The notes under the pieces: generated by a model | Told to the model about the DNA's origin: nothing | Database searches by the model: none | Seen by the model: only the letters and a program-made list of their open reading frames with translations | Position numbers and translations under genes: made by a program | Origin: Leucobacter sp. 7(1) | GTDB lineage: Bacteria > Actinomycetota > Actinomycetes > Actinomycetales > Microbacteriaceae | NCBI RefSeq assembly: GCF_900163635.1 | Contig: NZ_FUID01000022.1 | Location: forward strand, 18,185 to 82,184 | Direction of reading: 5' to 3' | Length of the DNA: 64,000 nt | Part shown: one piece after another, positions 50,804 through 59,655 of the stretch | How the letters are laid out: each line of letters opens with the position of its first letter | Numbering within the stretch: position 1 is the first letter of the stretch

Positions 50804-51523
50804 ATGACTGAGAACACCGAGGCGCCCGCCCCGCCAGCCGGCTCTCAGACCCTTGCACGCGGCCTGCGCGCCCTCGAAATCCTGGCCGAGGCCGAGGTCC
50901 CGATGACGATCACGGAACTCGCTGAAGGCCTCGGGGTGCACCGCTCCAACGCCTACCGAATCCTGCGCACCTTGGAGCAGCACCGCTTCGTCGCCCGTGA
51001 TTCGGGTGGTCGGATCCGCCTCGGCCCCAAGCTCACCGTCCTGGCCCGCGGCGTTGCTCCCATGCTCCACACGGCCGCGATGCAACCCGTGTCTGAGCTG
51101 GCCTACACACTCGGCATGACCGCGTTTGTCACAATCCTCGACGCCGACGAGGTTGTCACCCTCGTGTCCGTTGAACCCTCAAACGTGTCCGCGACGATCG
51201 CCAGAAACCCGGGCGTGCGCCACCCCCTCGACCGTGGCGCGCCTGGCCACGCGATCGAATCGAGCCTCAGCCGCGCCGAGCGCGCGGCAGCGTTCGGGCA
51301 CGAAGACCTCAGCGAGGCCGCGGCCGCGACGCAGCGCGACGGCTACGCGCTCAGCCGCAACGAGGTCATCGACGGGGTCACCGCCATCGCGGTGCCCCTG
51401 CGCCTCGAGGGCGAGGCCCCCGCGGCGATCGCTGTCGTGCACTTCAACCATCCGGACTCCGTCGACACCGTGGTGGCGGCGCTGCGGCACGCTGCGGACC
51501 GAATCGCTCAGAACTACCGCTAG
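50804..51523 (+). CDS. IclR family regulator
   Basis: This 239-residue protein has the IclR winged helix (about 15-75: LARGLRALEILAEAEVPMTITELAEGLGVHRSNAYRILRTLEQ, with HRSNAYRILRTL as the recognition helix). An effector-binding domain follows (from about 85) with the conserved HPLDRGAPGHAI and GVTAIAVPLR. IclR proteins usually control aromatic and acetate catabolism with small organic acids as effectors. It is divergent from the phenol-hydroxylase-type gene and upstream of the ThDP enzyme, so it may regulate both. Confidence 0.93.
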   Translation: MTENTEAPAPPAGSQTLARGLRALEILAEAEVPMTITELAEGLGVHRSNAYRILRTLEQHRFVARDSGGRIRLGPKLTVLARGVAPMLHTAAMQPVSELAYTLGMTAFVTILDADEVVTLVSVEPSNVSATIARNPGVRHPLDRGAPGHAIESSLSRAERAAAFGHEDLSEAAAATQRDGYALSRNEVIDGVTAIAVPLRLEGEAPAAIAVVHFNHPDSVDTVVAALRHAADRIAQNYR

Positions 51524-51853
51524 GCAAGAGCTCCCCCACCGGCCCGCGCGACACACGCGTCGGAGACTCACGAAAATCACGGAGATTGACGAGCTTCACT
51601 GAGATTTTCGCCCGGATCCGGCACACGGGCGCAGGATCTCCGCCACGTTTGTCACCGGTGCCCCGGTCAGGCGCGCCAGCGACGTGCATCCGATCCGGCA
51701 CCCCCTATGATGGAGAAGTCCAGCTCGGTTGGGAGATACTCCGACCCGGCCGGCTAAGGCGCGCGAAAAAGGGGCGCTGCTGCCGCGGCATTGCTGCCCG
51801 GCGAGACATACACGGTTTCAATCCATTCGTCTTTTCGCATAAGGATTTCTGTG
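51524..51853. other. 330-base gap between IclR and ThDP-enzyme genes
   Basis: No gene is supported here. An inverted repeat CGAAAATC...GATTTTCG (51571-51578 with 51603-51610) may terminate the IclR transcript. TATGAT at 51706-51711 is a candidate -10 box for the ThDP gene; a matching -35 is not evident. A ribosome-binding site AAGGA precedes the start at 51854. Confidence 0.5.
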
Positions 51854-53644
51854 ATGTCCCCTTCCGCCACACTCACCCACACCCTGGCTACGTCCCTCGC
51901 CCGCCACGCTGACCACAGTTTTGGCCTGATGGGGAATGGTAACGCGCACCTCATTGAGAGCCTCGCCGAGGCCGGCGTCTCCTATACGGCAGTGCGCCAC
52001 GAAGCCGGCACCGTTGCCGCCGCCGACGCCTACTCCCGCGTGAGCGGCAAGCTCGCGATCGCCACCACGACCTACGGTGCGGGCTTCACGAACACGCTCA
52101 CCGCGCTCGCCGAGGCGGCGCAGGCTCGCACCCCGATGCTCGTTGTCGTGGGCGATGCACCGAGCTCCGGCCCCCGCCCTTGGGATGTCGACCAGGAAAT
52201 GCTCGCCGCGGCCCTTGGCGTCCGCACACACATGCTCACGGTGACCAACATCGAGCGCACTGTGGAGCGCGCCGTCTCCTACGCGCAGCGATTCCGCCGC
52301 CCTGTTGTGCTCGGGATCCCTTACGACCTCGTGACCGCACCCGCCGTCGCCCCAGCCCAGCCTGAGTCCAACGTGCCCGCGGGCGGCATCGATCTGAACG
52401 ATCCCGCCGTGCTCGCGGCGCTGAGCGCGTCGGTCGCCGACACCGCTGTGCCCGCACCGGCGACCCCGCGCAGTGAGCCCATCGCTGGACTCGCTGCACA
52501 CCAGCTCGAGGCCGCCGTGCTGGCGCTGCTCGAGGCTGAGCGCCCCCTGATCCTCGCGGGCCGGGGCGCGCACGTCTCGGGTGCCGCCGCCGAACTCGGC
52601 CGGGTGGCCGACGCGCTCGGCGCCCTCACTTCGAGCACGGCCCTTGCCCGAGGGATCTTCCCGGAACAGCAGTTTGATCTCGGGATCACCGGCGGCTTTG
52701 GCCAGATCCCGGCGATGGAGGTGCTGCACGAAGCCGACGTTGTGCTTGTTGTCGGTGCGAGCCTGAACCAGTTCACCATGCGGTTCGGCGATCTGTTCAG
52801 CGCGGGCACCACCGTGATCCGGATCGACAGCGAGCAGGTGTCCCCGCCAAAGTCGAACCATCCGATCACGCATCTGCTGCTACAGGGTGATGCCCGCGCG
52901 ACGCTCGCTACCATGCTGGGCGCGCTCGAAGCTGCCGAGCCGCACAGCGCCGGTTGGCGCACCCGCGTCGCGGGCCTCGAGGCTGGCGGCGCGCTCCGCG
53001 TCCGCGACACGGGCGCCGATGCGAACGCCGAAGGCCTCTGCGCTGACGGCCGCCTCGATCCCCGCGCCGTCGCGGCACGCATTGGCGAGCTCCTGCCTGA
53101 GGACCGGCACGTCACCACCGACGGCGGCCACTTCATTGGCTGGGCCAACATGTACTGGCCCGTCGCCTCACCCGAGCGCATGATCATGGTCGGCACCGCC
53201 TACCAGACAATCGGTCTCGGCTTCCCGACGGTCGCGGGCGTTGCCGCCGCGGCACCCGGCACGACCGCAGTGCTCAGCACGGGTGACGGCGGTGGGCTGA
53301 TGGCACTCGCGGACCTGGAGACCGCAATCCGGACCTCGCCGAGCACCGTGATTGTGGTGTGGAACGACGGTGCCTACGGTGCCGAGGTCCACCTCTACGG
53401 CGTGATGGGACTCGACGAGGGGCCCATGTTGATCCCCGATGTGGACTTCGCCGGGGTCTCCGCGGCGCTTGGCGCTCAGGGTGTGCAGGTCCGTACGCTC
53501 GCGGATCTTGATGCGCTCGGCGCATGGACCGCCGCGGGAGCACAGGGCACGATCGTGCTCGACTGCCGTGTCTCGCGCAGCGTCGTCGCCGAGTACCAGC
53601 GCGAGATCCAGCGTGTGAACGGCCTGGACGTCCCCGAGGCGTAA
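51854..53644 (+). CDS. thiamine diphosphate-dependent enzyme (decarboxylase/synthase family)
   Basis: This 596-residue protein has the ThDP fold of acetolactate synthase and benzoylformate decarboxylase. The N-terminal domain includes the catalytic glutamate E50 in RHEAGTVAAADAYSR and TYGAGFTNTLTALAEA. The middle domain contains LILAGRGA, and the C-terminal domain has GLGFPTVAGVAAA and the cofactor motif GDGGGLMALADLETA...VVWND. I start at the ATG at 51854; a longer frame to 51791 lacks similarity. Acetolactate synthase is unlikely because no regulatory subunit is nearby. A 2-keto acid decarboxylase or a carboligase acting on an aromatic intermediate fits the context, but this is inferred. 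Confidence 0.88.
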   Translation: MSPSATLTHTLATSLARHADHSFGLMGNGNAHLIESLAEAGVSYTAVRHEAGTVAAADAYSRVSGKLAIATTTYGAGFTNTLTALAEAAQARTPMLVVVGDAPSSGPRPWDVDQEMLAAALGVRTHMLTVTNIERTVERAVSYAQRFRRPVVLGIPYDLVTAPAVAPAQPESNVPAGGIDLNDPAVLAALSASVADTAVPAPATPRSEPIAGLAAHQLEAAVLALLEAERPLILAGRGAHVSGAAAELGRVADALGALTSSTALARGIFPEQQFDLGITGGFGQIPAMEVLHEADVVLVVGASLNQFTMRFGDLFSAGTTVIRIDSEQVSPPKSNHPITHLLLQGDARATLATMLGALEAAEPHSAGWRTRVAGLEAGGALRVRDTGADANAEGLCADGRLDPRAVAARIGELLPEDRHVTTDGGHFIGWANMYWPVASPERMIMVGTAYQTIGLGFPTVAGVAAAAPGTTAVLSTGDGGGLMALADLETAIRTSPSTVIVVWNDGAYGAEVHLYGVMGLDEGPMLIPDVDFAGVSAALGAQGVQVRTLADLDALGAWTAAGAQGTIVLDCRVSRSVVAEYQREIQRVNGLDVPEA

Positions 53645-53682
53645 GCAGCGCCGGATCGAGAAGAATCCGGCACGCAACACCG

Positions 53683-53720
53683 ACCGCGGCCCCACACGTC
53701 TCAGGGTGCGGGGCCGCGGT
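53683..53720. terminator. terminator between convergent ThDP-enzyme and lipoprotein genes
   Basis: Arms 53683-53693 and 53710-53720 form a perfect 11-bp GC stem, with further partial pairing inside the loop. It lies between convergent stop codons. Confidence 0.8.
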
Positions 53721-53741
53721 CATCTGGTGCCGGATCCGGCG

Positions 53742-54161
53742 TTAGCGTTCCGAGTTCCAGAGCACGTGCGAGCCATCGGCCTGCGTGGCCTGCCACACGT
53801 CGCCACAGCGCTGAATGTCCGTCAGCGGGACGTCCTGCAGGAGCAGGATCGCTGCATACGAGCCGGGCGAAGACTCGGCTGCGCTGCAGTCCGCGCCAAG
53901 CGGTTCTCCGGTCCATGAGGCGGCGAGCTTCTTGCCGTGTTCAATGAGCCGGACGCGCTCCGCGCCTGCCGGGAAGTCCGCGGGCAGCGTGCCGTCGTCG
54001 ATGAGTTTTTGCAGGTCGGCACCAGAGGGGGCCGCCTCCGAGGGGATCCCAGAGTCCCCGGCGTTCACCCCGGCATTCGGCTCCGATGCGGGCGCACAGC
54101 CCGCGAGCAGGAGCGCCAGTGCGGCGACCACCCCGGCCTTCGCCAGCCACGTGTTTGTCAT
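53742..54161 (-). CDS. small secreted lipoprotein of unknown function
   Basis: This 139-residue protein begins with a lipoprotein signal (MTNTWLAKAGVVAALALLLAGC). The LLAGC lipobox gives a lipidated Cys at residue 22. The mature part is acidic and Ala/Pro-rich at first (about 23-50), then a compact domain with two cysteines (GADCSAAES and DIQRCGDVW), which could form a disulphide. It ends with GSHVLWNSER. I do not recognise the family. The frame extends upstream through the palindromic repeat, which I reject. A ribosome-binding site (GAAAGGGG) precedes the ATG at 54161. Confidence 0.75.
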   Translation of the reverse strand: MTNTWLAKAGVVAALALLLAGCAPASEPNAGVNAGDSGIPSEAAPSGADLQKLIDDGTLPADFPAGAERVRLIEHGKKLAASWTGEPLGADCSAAESSPGSYAAILLLQDVPLTDIQRCGDVWQATQADGSHVLWNSER

Positions 54162-54240
54162 GTTGACCCCTTTCGCCGTTCCCCTCGACCCTATCGAGCG
54201 GAACTTCGAGGCCGCCGGGGCCACGCGCACCCCGGACGCA

Positions 54241-54302
54241 CATCGATGGGTGAGTTTCTGGGGCTTCGCGAACGTCAAGCCCCAGAAACTCACCCATCGA
54301 TG
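54241..54302. repeat. 62-bp palindromic repeat, copy 2
   Basis: Arms 54241-54266 and 54277-54302 are exact 26-base reverse complements around the loop CGCGAACGTC. The arms are identical to those of the copy at 39724. It lies 23 bases 3' of the DUF3237 gene and ahead of the lipoprotein gene. Confidence 0.97.
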
Positions 54303-54325
54303 CGTGCCCGGCGGACCGGGCGGGG

Positions 54326-54787
54326 CTAGGCCACGCGGTAGAGCGTGTGGCGCACCTGCTCGGCCTCGCGCACGCCGTCGACCAGGAGCAGCACCCGTTC
54401 AAGCTCGGCGAGCGACGCATCGCCTGCCTCAACGGTGACGCCCGCCCGGAAGTAGACCCCGTCCGGGCCGACTCGGCGCAGACCCCTGACGTGCAGGATC
54501 AGGCCGTGCCCGCCCGGCGTGACCGCCTCGTACCGGGCGTCGATCTCAATCACCCCGTCGGGGCGCACCCGCTGCCAGTCGGCCCCGCCTGGCAGGATCT
54601 CGGCCATGACCGGGGGCAGCGCCCCGCCCGAGTCCAGGATCTGCACCACGCCGCCGAGAATCGGCGTGACGCGGCGTTCGCCCACTCGTGTGGTGCCGTA
54701 CTCACGCGACGAGCCAAGCTGCACGGTGATCTCCCCGACCGGAATCAGTTCGGGCACGGCCGGCCCCGCGCCGCCGTCAGCGCTCAC
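54326..54787 (-). CDS. DUF3237 domain protein
   Basis: This 153-residue protein matches DUF3237: LIPVGEITVQLGSSREYGTTRVGERRVTPILGG near the start, WQRVRPDGVIEIDARYEAVTPGGHGLILHV in the middle and GVYFRAGVTVEAGD near the end. The pattern is all-beta with no catalytic motif I can name. DUF3237 genes are found with aromatic and xenobiotic catabolic genes, but no activity is established. It starts at a GTG overlapping the stop of the PhzS-like monooxygenase (GTGA), so both are made together. A product-handling role such as lactone or isomer conversion is only a guess. Confidence 0.85.
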   Translation of the reverse strand: MSADGGAGPAVPELIPVGEITVQLGSSREYGTTRVGERRVTPILGGVVQILDSGGALPPVMAEILPGGADWQRVRPDGVIEIDARYEAVTPGGHGLILHVRGLRRVGPDGVYFRAGVTVEAGDASLAELERVLLLVDGVREAEQVRHTLYRVA

Positions 54788-56034
54788 GACGCCGGCTCCG
54801 GCCGAACGCTCAGCGAGGCACGCGCGTTCAGCCCGTCGGGGTCGAAGCCAGCGGCGCGCTTATATGCCGCCGCAATCTCTTCAAGTTCCGCCTGCGGGAT
54901 CACGTCGGTCACCTCGGCGAAGCCCTCCGGCGCGCGCTCGGAGGCGAGCTGCATCACGCGCTCCGGGCCTGTCTGCCGCGTCATCTCAAGCAGCCGCGCG
55001 GTCGCGGGCCGACGCTCCGCCTCGTAGGCGGCGAGCGCCTCCTCGAGCGACGCCTCGGTCGCGATCCGGTGCGCCAGGGTGCGAGCGTCCAGTATCGCCT
55101 GCGAGCCACCGTTCGAGCCGTTCGGGTACATCGCGTGGGCGGCGTCGCCAAGCAGGGTCATGCGCCCAAACGTCCACTGCGGGATCGCCTCGCGATCCAC
55201 CATCGGGTATTCGAGCAGCTCTCCAGCGTCGCGAACGATCGCGGGAATATCGAGCCATTCGGTGGTCCAGCCGTCGAAGAGTTCGGCGACCGGGCCGCGA
55301 TCAGCCTGCCGGTTCCAGTCCGCGCTCGGCGAGCCCCCGCCGCGGCGCTCCGCGATGAAGTTGATGCGCTGCGTCCCATCCGGGCGCGGTGCTTCAAGCG
55401 GGTACGCCACGAACTTCTGGTCCGCATCCCCCATCATGAACATGGTGCGGGCATCGAGCAGTGCGGGAACCGTCGCCGTGCCACGCCACAGGGTGAGTCC
55501 GCTCCACACGGGCCCGCCCTCGTCCGGGTAGCGCTGGGCGCGGGCCGTGGAGTGGATGCCGTCGGCGGCCACGATCAGATCGGCGTGGAGCTCCGTTTCG
55601 GTCCCGTCCGCGCGCTCACACACGGCCGAGCGCCCGTCCTCCGCGACCCGCTTGAGCCGATGCCCCAGCCGGATCACGTCGCCGAGTCTCTCCTGGACAA
55701 GGTCTCGCAGGAGCAGCTGCAGGCGTCCGCGGTGCACGGACAGCTGCGGCCAGCGATAGCCGGCGTGCGTGCCGCGCGGTTCCGACCAGATGAGCTGGCC
55801 GCGGCGCGTGTAGTACGCAAGTGTGGCGGGTTCGACGCCGAGCGCGGCGACCCGGTCGAGCACTCCGAGCTCATCGAGTTCTCGTGCGGCGTGCGGGAGC
55901 AGATTGAGTCCGACGCCGAGGCCGCGGATCTCCGAGCTGCGCTCGGCGATAATGATGTCCCGGTGGCCGGCATCGGCGAGGCTGAGGGCCGTGACGAGGC
56001 CGCCGATTCCGGCACCGATGATGAGGGTTTGCAT
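54784..56034 (-). CDS. FAD-dependent monooxygenase, PhzS-like
   Basis: This 416-residue group A flavin monooxygenase has LIIGAGIGGLVTALSLADAG (about 3-22), then IRGLGVGLNLLPHAARELDELG, typical of PhzS-type enzymes. The DG motif VAADGIHSTAR lies near residue 160, and LLGDAAHAMYPNGSNGGSQAILDAR near 300. PhzS decarboxylates and hydroxylates a phenazine; relatives act on hydroxynicotinate, salicylate or urate. The open frame continues upstream to 56175, but similarity starts at the ATG at 56034. It lies between the ABC importer genes and DUF3237 and overlaps the latter. It probably attacks the imported or deacylated aromatic compound; that is inferred. Confidence 0.88.
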   Translation of the reverse strand: MQTLIIGAGIGGLVTALSLADAGHRDIIIAERSSEIRGLGVGLNLLPHAARELDELGVLDRVAALGVEPATLAYYTRRGQLIWSEPRGTHAGYRWPQLSVHRGRLQLLLRDLVQERLGDVIRLGHRLKRVAEDGRSAVCERADGTETELHADLIVAADGIHSTARAQRYPDEGGPVWSGLTLWRGTATVPALLDARTMFMMGDADQKFVAYPLEAPRPDGTQRINFIAERRGGGSPSADWNRQADRGPVAELFDGWTTEWLDIPAIVRDAGELLEYPMVDREAIPQWTFGRMTLLGDAAHAMYPNGSNGGSQAILDARTLAHRIATEASLEEALAAYEAERRPATARLLEMTRQTGPERVMQLASERAPEGFAEVTDVIPQAELEEIAAAYKRAAGFDPDGLNARASLSVRPEPAS

Positions 56035-56071
56035 ACGTATTCTCCAGGGGTGAGGGATGGATGGCGGCCGG

Positions 56072-57757
56072 CTACGCCCAGGCCGGACGCGGCACGGAAT
56101 CCAGCAGCATGCGCGTGTACTCGTGCTGCGGGTCGCTGAGCAGCACCTCGGTGGGTCCGCTCTCGACGATCTCACCGCGGCGCATGACCAGCGTCTCGTC
56201 GCACACTCGCCGCACTACGCCGAGGTCGTGGCTAATGAAAAGGATCGTGAGGCCCTGCTCAGCGCGCACTCGGGCAAGCAGGTCGAGCACCTGTGCCTGC
56301 ACAGAGACGTCAAGTGCGCTCGTTGCTTCATCCATGACGAGGAGCTCAGGTTCGATCGCGATAGCCCGCGCGATCGCGACGCGCTGGCGCTGACCACCAG
56401 ACAGCGTGCGAGGCAAGGCCTGCGCGTGCTCCCGGCTCAGGCCCACATCGTCGAGCAGCGCCAGGGCACGGTCCGCGGCCGCCGCACCGGAGACCCGCGT
56501 GTGCAGGCGCAGCGCGTCCTCGACGGCTTGCCCCACCGGAATGCGGGGGTCGAGCGACAGGTATGGATCCTGAAACACCATCTGCGCGCTGCGGGCCCGG
56601 GCGAGGCGCGCAGCCTTGCCACGCGGCACGTCCGTTCGGGTGACGCCGGCGATGCGCAGCTCCCCCGCGTCGGGCTGTTCGAGTCCGATGATCATGCGTG
56701 CCAGAGTGGACTTCCCAGATCCGGATTCCCCTACAACCCCGAGGGCTCCGCCCCGCGGGATCGCGAGCGACGCACCCCGGACCGCATGGACGGCCTCGTG
56801 GCCGCGCGAGTGGTACGTCTTCGAAAGCTCGCGCACGAGCACGAGTGGCTCTGCAGAAGCGGGTGCGGCGGGTGCGGCGGGCGCGGCGCCCGCGGTCGGA
56901 TCCGCAGCCGCGGCAGCACCCGCGGGTGCCGGATACGGCGCTGCTGGATCCGCCGCTGCTAGATCGACCGGTGCTGGATCCGTGACGGTCACGCTCGGCG
57001 TCGCGGCGATCAGCCGCTTCGTGTAGTCCGCCGTGGGGTTCGTGAAGATGTCGCGTGCGCTCCCCTCTTCAACGACCTGCCCACCGGCCATCACGACGAC
57101 GCGATCGCAGATCGAGGCGGCAAGGTTCAGGTCGTGGGTGATGAACAGCATTCCCATGCCGCGTGCTGCCCGCTGTTCGCGCAGCACCTCGATGATTTCG
57201 GCCTGAGTGGTCACGTCGAGCGCGGTTGTCGGCTCGTCGCAAATCAGCAGCTTCGGGGCGCTCGTGAGCGCCCCCGCGATCATGACACGCTGCAGCATGC
57301 CGCCCGAGAACTCGTGCGGGAACTGGCCCAGATGATCTTCGGGGCGCGGCAACCTGACGGCGCGCAGCAGCTCCGTGGCCGTGGCGCGGGCTTCGGAGCC
57401 AGGGACGCCCTGACACAGCCGCAGCGACTCAGTCATGTGGTCACCGATCGTGCGCATGGGGTTGATGCCGGCGCGTGGGTCCTGGAAAATCATGGCGGCG
57501 CTCGAACGCCGCACGTCTAGGAGCTCCGCCCGGCCCGCGGTGAGCACATCGTGCCCGTCGCAGACCACGCTGCCGCCGATGATCGCGCCGCCGGGCAGCA
57601 GGCCAAGCACGGAGCGCGCCGTCAGCGATTTGCCGGATCCAGATTCCCCGACCAGGCCGACAGTTTCGCCCGCTTCGACGCGCAGTGAGATCCCATCGAG
57701 CAGTCGTTTCCCGTTGGGAAGGTCAAGCGTCAGGTTCGTGATGTTGAGCAGTGTCAT
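56072..57757 (-). CDS. peptide-type ABC transporter ATPase, two domains fused
   Basis: This 561-residue protein fuses the two ATPases of an oligopeptide/nickel (Dpp/Opp) importer. Domain 1 (about 1-265) has GESGSGKSLTARSV, FSGGMLQRVMIAGAL and LLICDEPTTALDV. Domain 2 (about 305-560) has GESGSGKSTLARMI, LSGGQRQRVAIARAI and LLVMDEATSALDV. Each ends with a typical C-terminal extension. They are joined by an Ala/Pro/Asp-rich linker (about 255-305) that is probably disordered. It energises the transporter formed with the two permeases. Its ATG overlaps the stop of the dppC-like gene by four bases. Confidence 0.93.
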   Translation of the reverse strand: MTLLNITNLTLDLPNGKRLLDGISLRVEAGETVGLVGESGSGKSLTARSVLGLLPGGAIIGGSVVCDGHDVLTAGRAELLDVRRSSAAMIFQDPRAGINPMRTIGDHMTESLRLCQGVPGSEARATATELLRAVRLPRPEDHLGQFPHEFSGGMLQRVMIAGALTSAPKLLICDEPTTALDVTTQAEIIEVLREQRAARGMGMLFITHDLNLAASICDRVVVMAGGQVVEEGSARDIFTNPTADYTKRLIAATPSVTVTDPAPVDLAAADPAAPYPAPAGAAAAADPTAGAAPAAPAAPASAEPLVLVRELSKTYHSRGHEAVHAVRGASLAIPRGGALGVVGESGSGKSTLARMIIGLEQPDAGELRIAGVTRTDVPRGKAARLARARSAQMVFQDPYLSLDPRIPVGQAVEDALRLHTRVSGAAAADRALALLDDVGLSREHAQALPRTLSGGQRQRVAIARAIAIEPELLVMDEATSALDVSVQAQVLDLLARVRAEQGLTILFISHDLGVVRRVCDETLVMRRGEIVESGPTEVLLSDPQHEYTRMLLDSVPRPAWA

Positions 57758-58620
57758 GCGGACACACCCCCTCCGATTCGTTCCGAGAGTTCTTCGCCGA
57801 TGATGTTGACGGCAACCACGACGATCACCACGGCGATCGCGGGGACAACGGCCGGCAGGAAGTGACCGCCGGCGATGCCGGGCTGCGCCTCGTTGATCAT
57901 CGCGCCCCAGTCAGACGCCGGGGCCTGCACGCCGAGCCCGAGGAACGAGAGCCCCGCCAACTCGGCAAGCACGTAGCCAAAGTTCAGCGTCGACTGCGCC
58001 CCAACGATCGGGATCACGTTGGGCAGCACCCGGCGCAGCGCGATCCACGCTCCGCCGAAGCCCTGCACGCGGTACGCGGACACGTATGGGCGGTTCCGTT
58101 CCGCGGTGACGAGCGAGCGGGTGAGCCTGGCCACATAGGGCGCGTACGCGAGGCTCATCGCGATCACCGGAGCGACGAGGCCCTTCCCAAACAGCGCGAC
58201 CGCCATAATCGCGATCAACAGCGCGGGAAACGCGAAGATCACGTCGAAGACACGGCTGAGCACGGCGTCGATCCAGCCGCCACGCCAGCCCGCGAGCAGG
58301 CCGAGCAGGATCCCGACGATCGTGGAGAACAGCACCACGAGGAGGGGGCCGAGGAGCGCGGTACGCGCACCCCAGATCATCCGGCTGAGGATGTCACGGC
58401 CCAGGCCGTCCGTGCCGAGCCAGTGGGCGGCGGTCGGGCCGCCGTTGAAGGCGAGAAAGTCGACCGCATCGGGGTCGTACGGTGCGACAAACGGCGCGAA
58501 CGCGGCGGCCAGGGTGACCGCGGCGAGCACCACCACGCTGATGGTGAACAGAGTCGTCGAGCGGCGGGCGCGCGGCGCGCGCATCACCCGCACCGCGGTC
58601 GTGGGATTGGGAACAGTCAT
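57754..58620 (-). CDS. peptide-type ABC transporter permease (DppC-like)
   Basis: This 288-residue inner-membrane permease has one N-terminal segment (about 25-47), an extracytoplasmic loop with GTDGLGRDILSRMIWGARTAL (the family signature), and five further segments. The coupling helix motif is the EAA-like YAPYVARLTRSLVTAE. It overlaps both neighbours by four bases (dppB-like upstream, ATPase downstream), so the operon is tightly coupled. With the DppB-like protein it forms the channel for the substrate delivered by the binding lipoprotein. Confidence 0.92.
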   Translation of the reverse strand: MTVPNPTTAVRVMRAPRARRSTTLFTISVVVLAAVTLAAAFAPFVAPYDPDAVDFLAFNGGPTAAHWLGTDGLGRDILSRMIWGARTALLGPLLVVLFSTIVGILLGLLAGWRGGWIDAVLSRVFDVIFAFPALLIAIMAVALFGKGLVAPVIAMSLAYAPYVARLTRSLVTAERNRPYVSAYRVQGFGGAWIALRRVLPNVIPIVGAQSTLNFGYVLAELAGLSFLGLGVQAPASDWGAMINEAQPGIAGGHFLPAVVPAIAVVIVVVAVNIIGEELSERIGGGVSA

Positions 58621-59573
58621 CGCGCATCAGCTCCTGCCGCGGCCCGGGGATCAATGAGGGGTTCGAGCAGATCCACCACCGCGTTGACGACCACAAAGGC
58701 GGTCACCACGAGCAGCACGATCATTTGCACAACGGGGAAGTCCAGACGGTCAACGGACTGCACGAGTAGCGAGCCGAGGCCGGAGATCCCGAACGCGGAC
58801 TCGACGATCGTGCTCGCCACCAGGAGGCCAGCCACGAGCACACCGCTGACCGTCGCGATCGGCCCGATCGCGTTGCGGAAGACATGGCGGCGGATCACCG
58901 TGCCGCGCTTCAGGCCGCGACTCGTTGCCACCTCCACGTGTTCCTTGCCGATCTGCTCGACCATGGAGCTTCGCGTCACTTTCCCAATCAGCACGACAAA
59001 CGAGATCGCGAGCGCGAGCGCCGGGAGGAAGAGGTGCCAGAGCGAATCCCAGAACCCCTCGCCCGTACCGAACGTCGGGAACCAGCCGAGGGTCACCGCG
59101 AACACCGCGATCAGCACAATCGCCCCCACGAAGGAGGGGATCGCGCCGAGCACCGTGAGGAAGATCAGGGTGGCCCGGTCCGCGAGCTTGCCGCGGTTCA
59201 GCGCGGCAATGACGCCCGCGCCAATCCCGACCACCGCGATCATCGCACCGGCGAGCACCACGAGCCCGAGGGTGACGGGGAGCCTGTCGCCGATCACCGT
59301 AGCGACGTCCTGCCGGAACTGGAGGGAACGCCCGAAGTCGCCGCGGAAAATCCCGAACACCCAGTTCAGGTACTGCTCCCACGGGGGAAGGTCGAGTCCG
59401 AACTGCTCGGTCACCGCGGCCACCGCTTCGGGGCTGGGCTTCCGCCCGCGCAACAGGAACCGCACCGGGTCACCCGGAACGATGAAGCGCGAGAAGAACA
59501 CCAGGAGTGAAGCGAGGAACAGCGTGAGCAGGAGCGCACCCAGCTTGGATGCGATGCGCCGCACGTAGGTCAT
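58617..59573 (-). CDS. peptide-type ABC transporter permease (DppB-like)
   Basis: This 318-residue permease has the DppB pattern: an N-terminal segment (RRIASKLGALLLTLFLASLLVFF), a periplasmic domain containing GDPVRFLLRGRKPSPEAV and WVFGIFRGDFGRS, and then five segments. The coupling motif is VLIGKVTRSSMVEQIGKEHVEVATSRG. Its length is normal. It comes after the binding-protein gene, separated by an 82-base gap with a hairpin, and overlaps the dppC-like gene by four bases. Confidence 0.92.
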   Translation of the reverse strand: MTYVRRIASKLGALLLTLFLASLLVFFSRFIVPGDPVRFLLRGRKPSPEAVAAVTEQFGLDLPPWEQYLNWVFGIFRGDFGRSLQFRQDVATVIGDRLPVTLGLVVLAGAMIAVVGIGAGVIAALNRGKLADRATLIFLTVLGAIPSFVGAIVLIAVFAVTLGWFPTFGTGEGFWDSLWHLFLPALALAISFVVLIGKVTRSSMVEQIGKEHVEVATSRGLKRGTVIRRHVFRNAIGPIATVSGVLVAGLLVASTIVESAFGISGLGSLLVQSVDRLDFPVVQMIVLLVVTAFVVVNAVVDLLEPLIDPRAAAGADAR

Positions 59574-59596
59574 CGTGGGGTCTCCAAATCGTGGTG

Positions 59597-59624
59597 CTGG
59601 CCGGCGGTGAGGCCCGCCGGCCAG
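59597..59624 (-). terminator. intercistronic hairpin between binding-protein and permease genes
   Basis: Arms 59597-59607 and 59614-59624 form a perfect 11-bp stem with a six-base loop. In ABC operons such hairpins commonly allow more binding protein than permease by partial termination or by protecting the upstream mRNA. Confidence 0.7.
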
Positions 59625-59655
59625 CGAGTGTGTAGTGGGTCAAGCGCCAGGGCGC

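Noticed and set aside
54162..54293. Upstream extension of the lipoprotein frame and similar short frames starting with MSFWGL or MGEFLGL
   Set aside because: These starts fall inside the 62-bp palindrome copies. The shared peptides are translations of the repeat, not protein homology.
57751..59568. 605-codon plus-strand frame opposite the two ABC permease genes
   Set aside because: The reverse strand encodes two permeases with all family signatures. The frame's translation has no recognisable domain.
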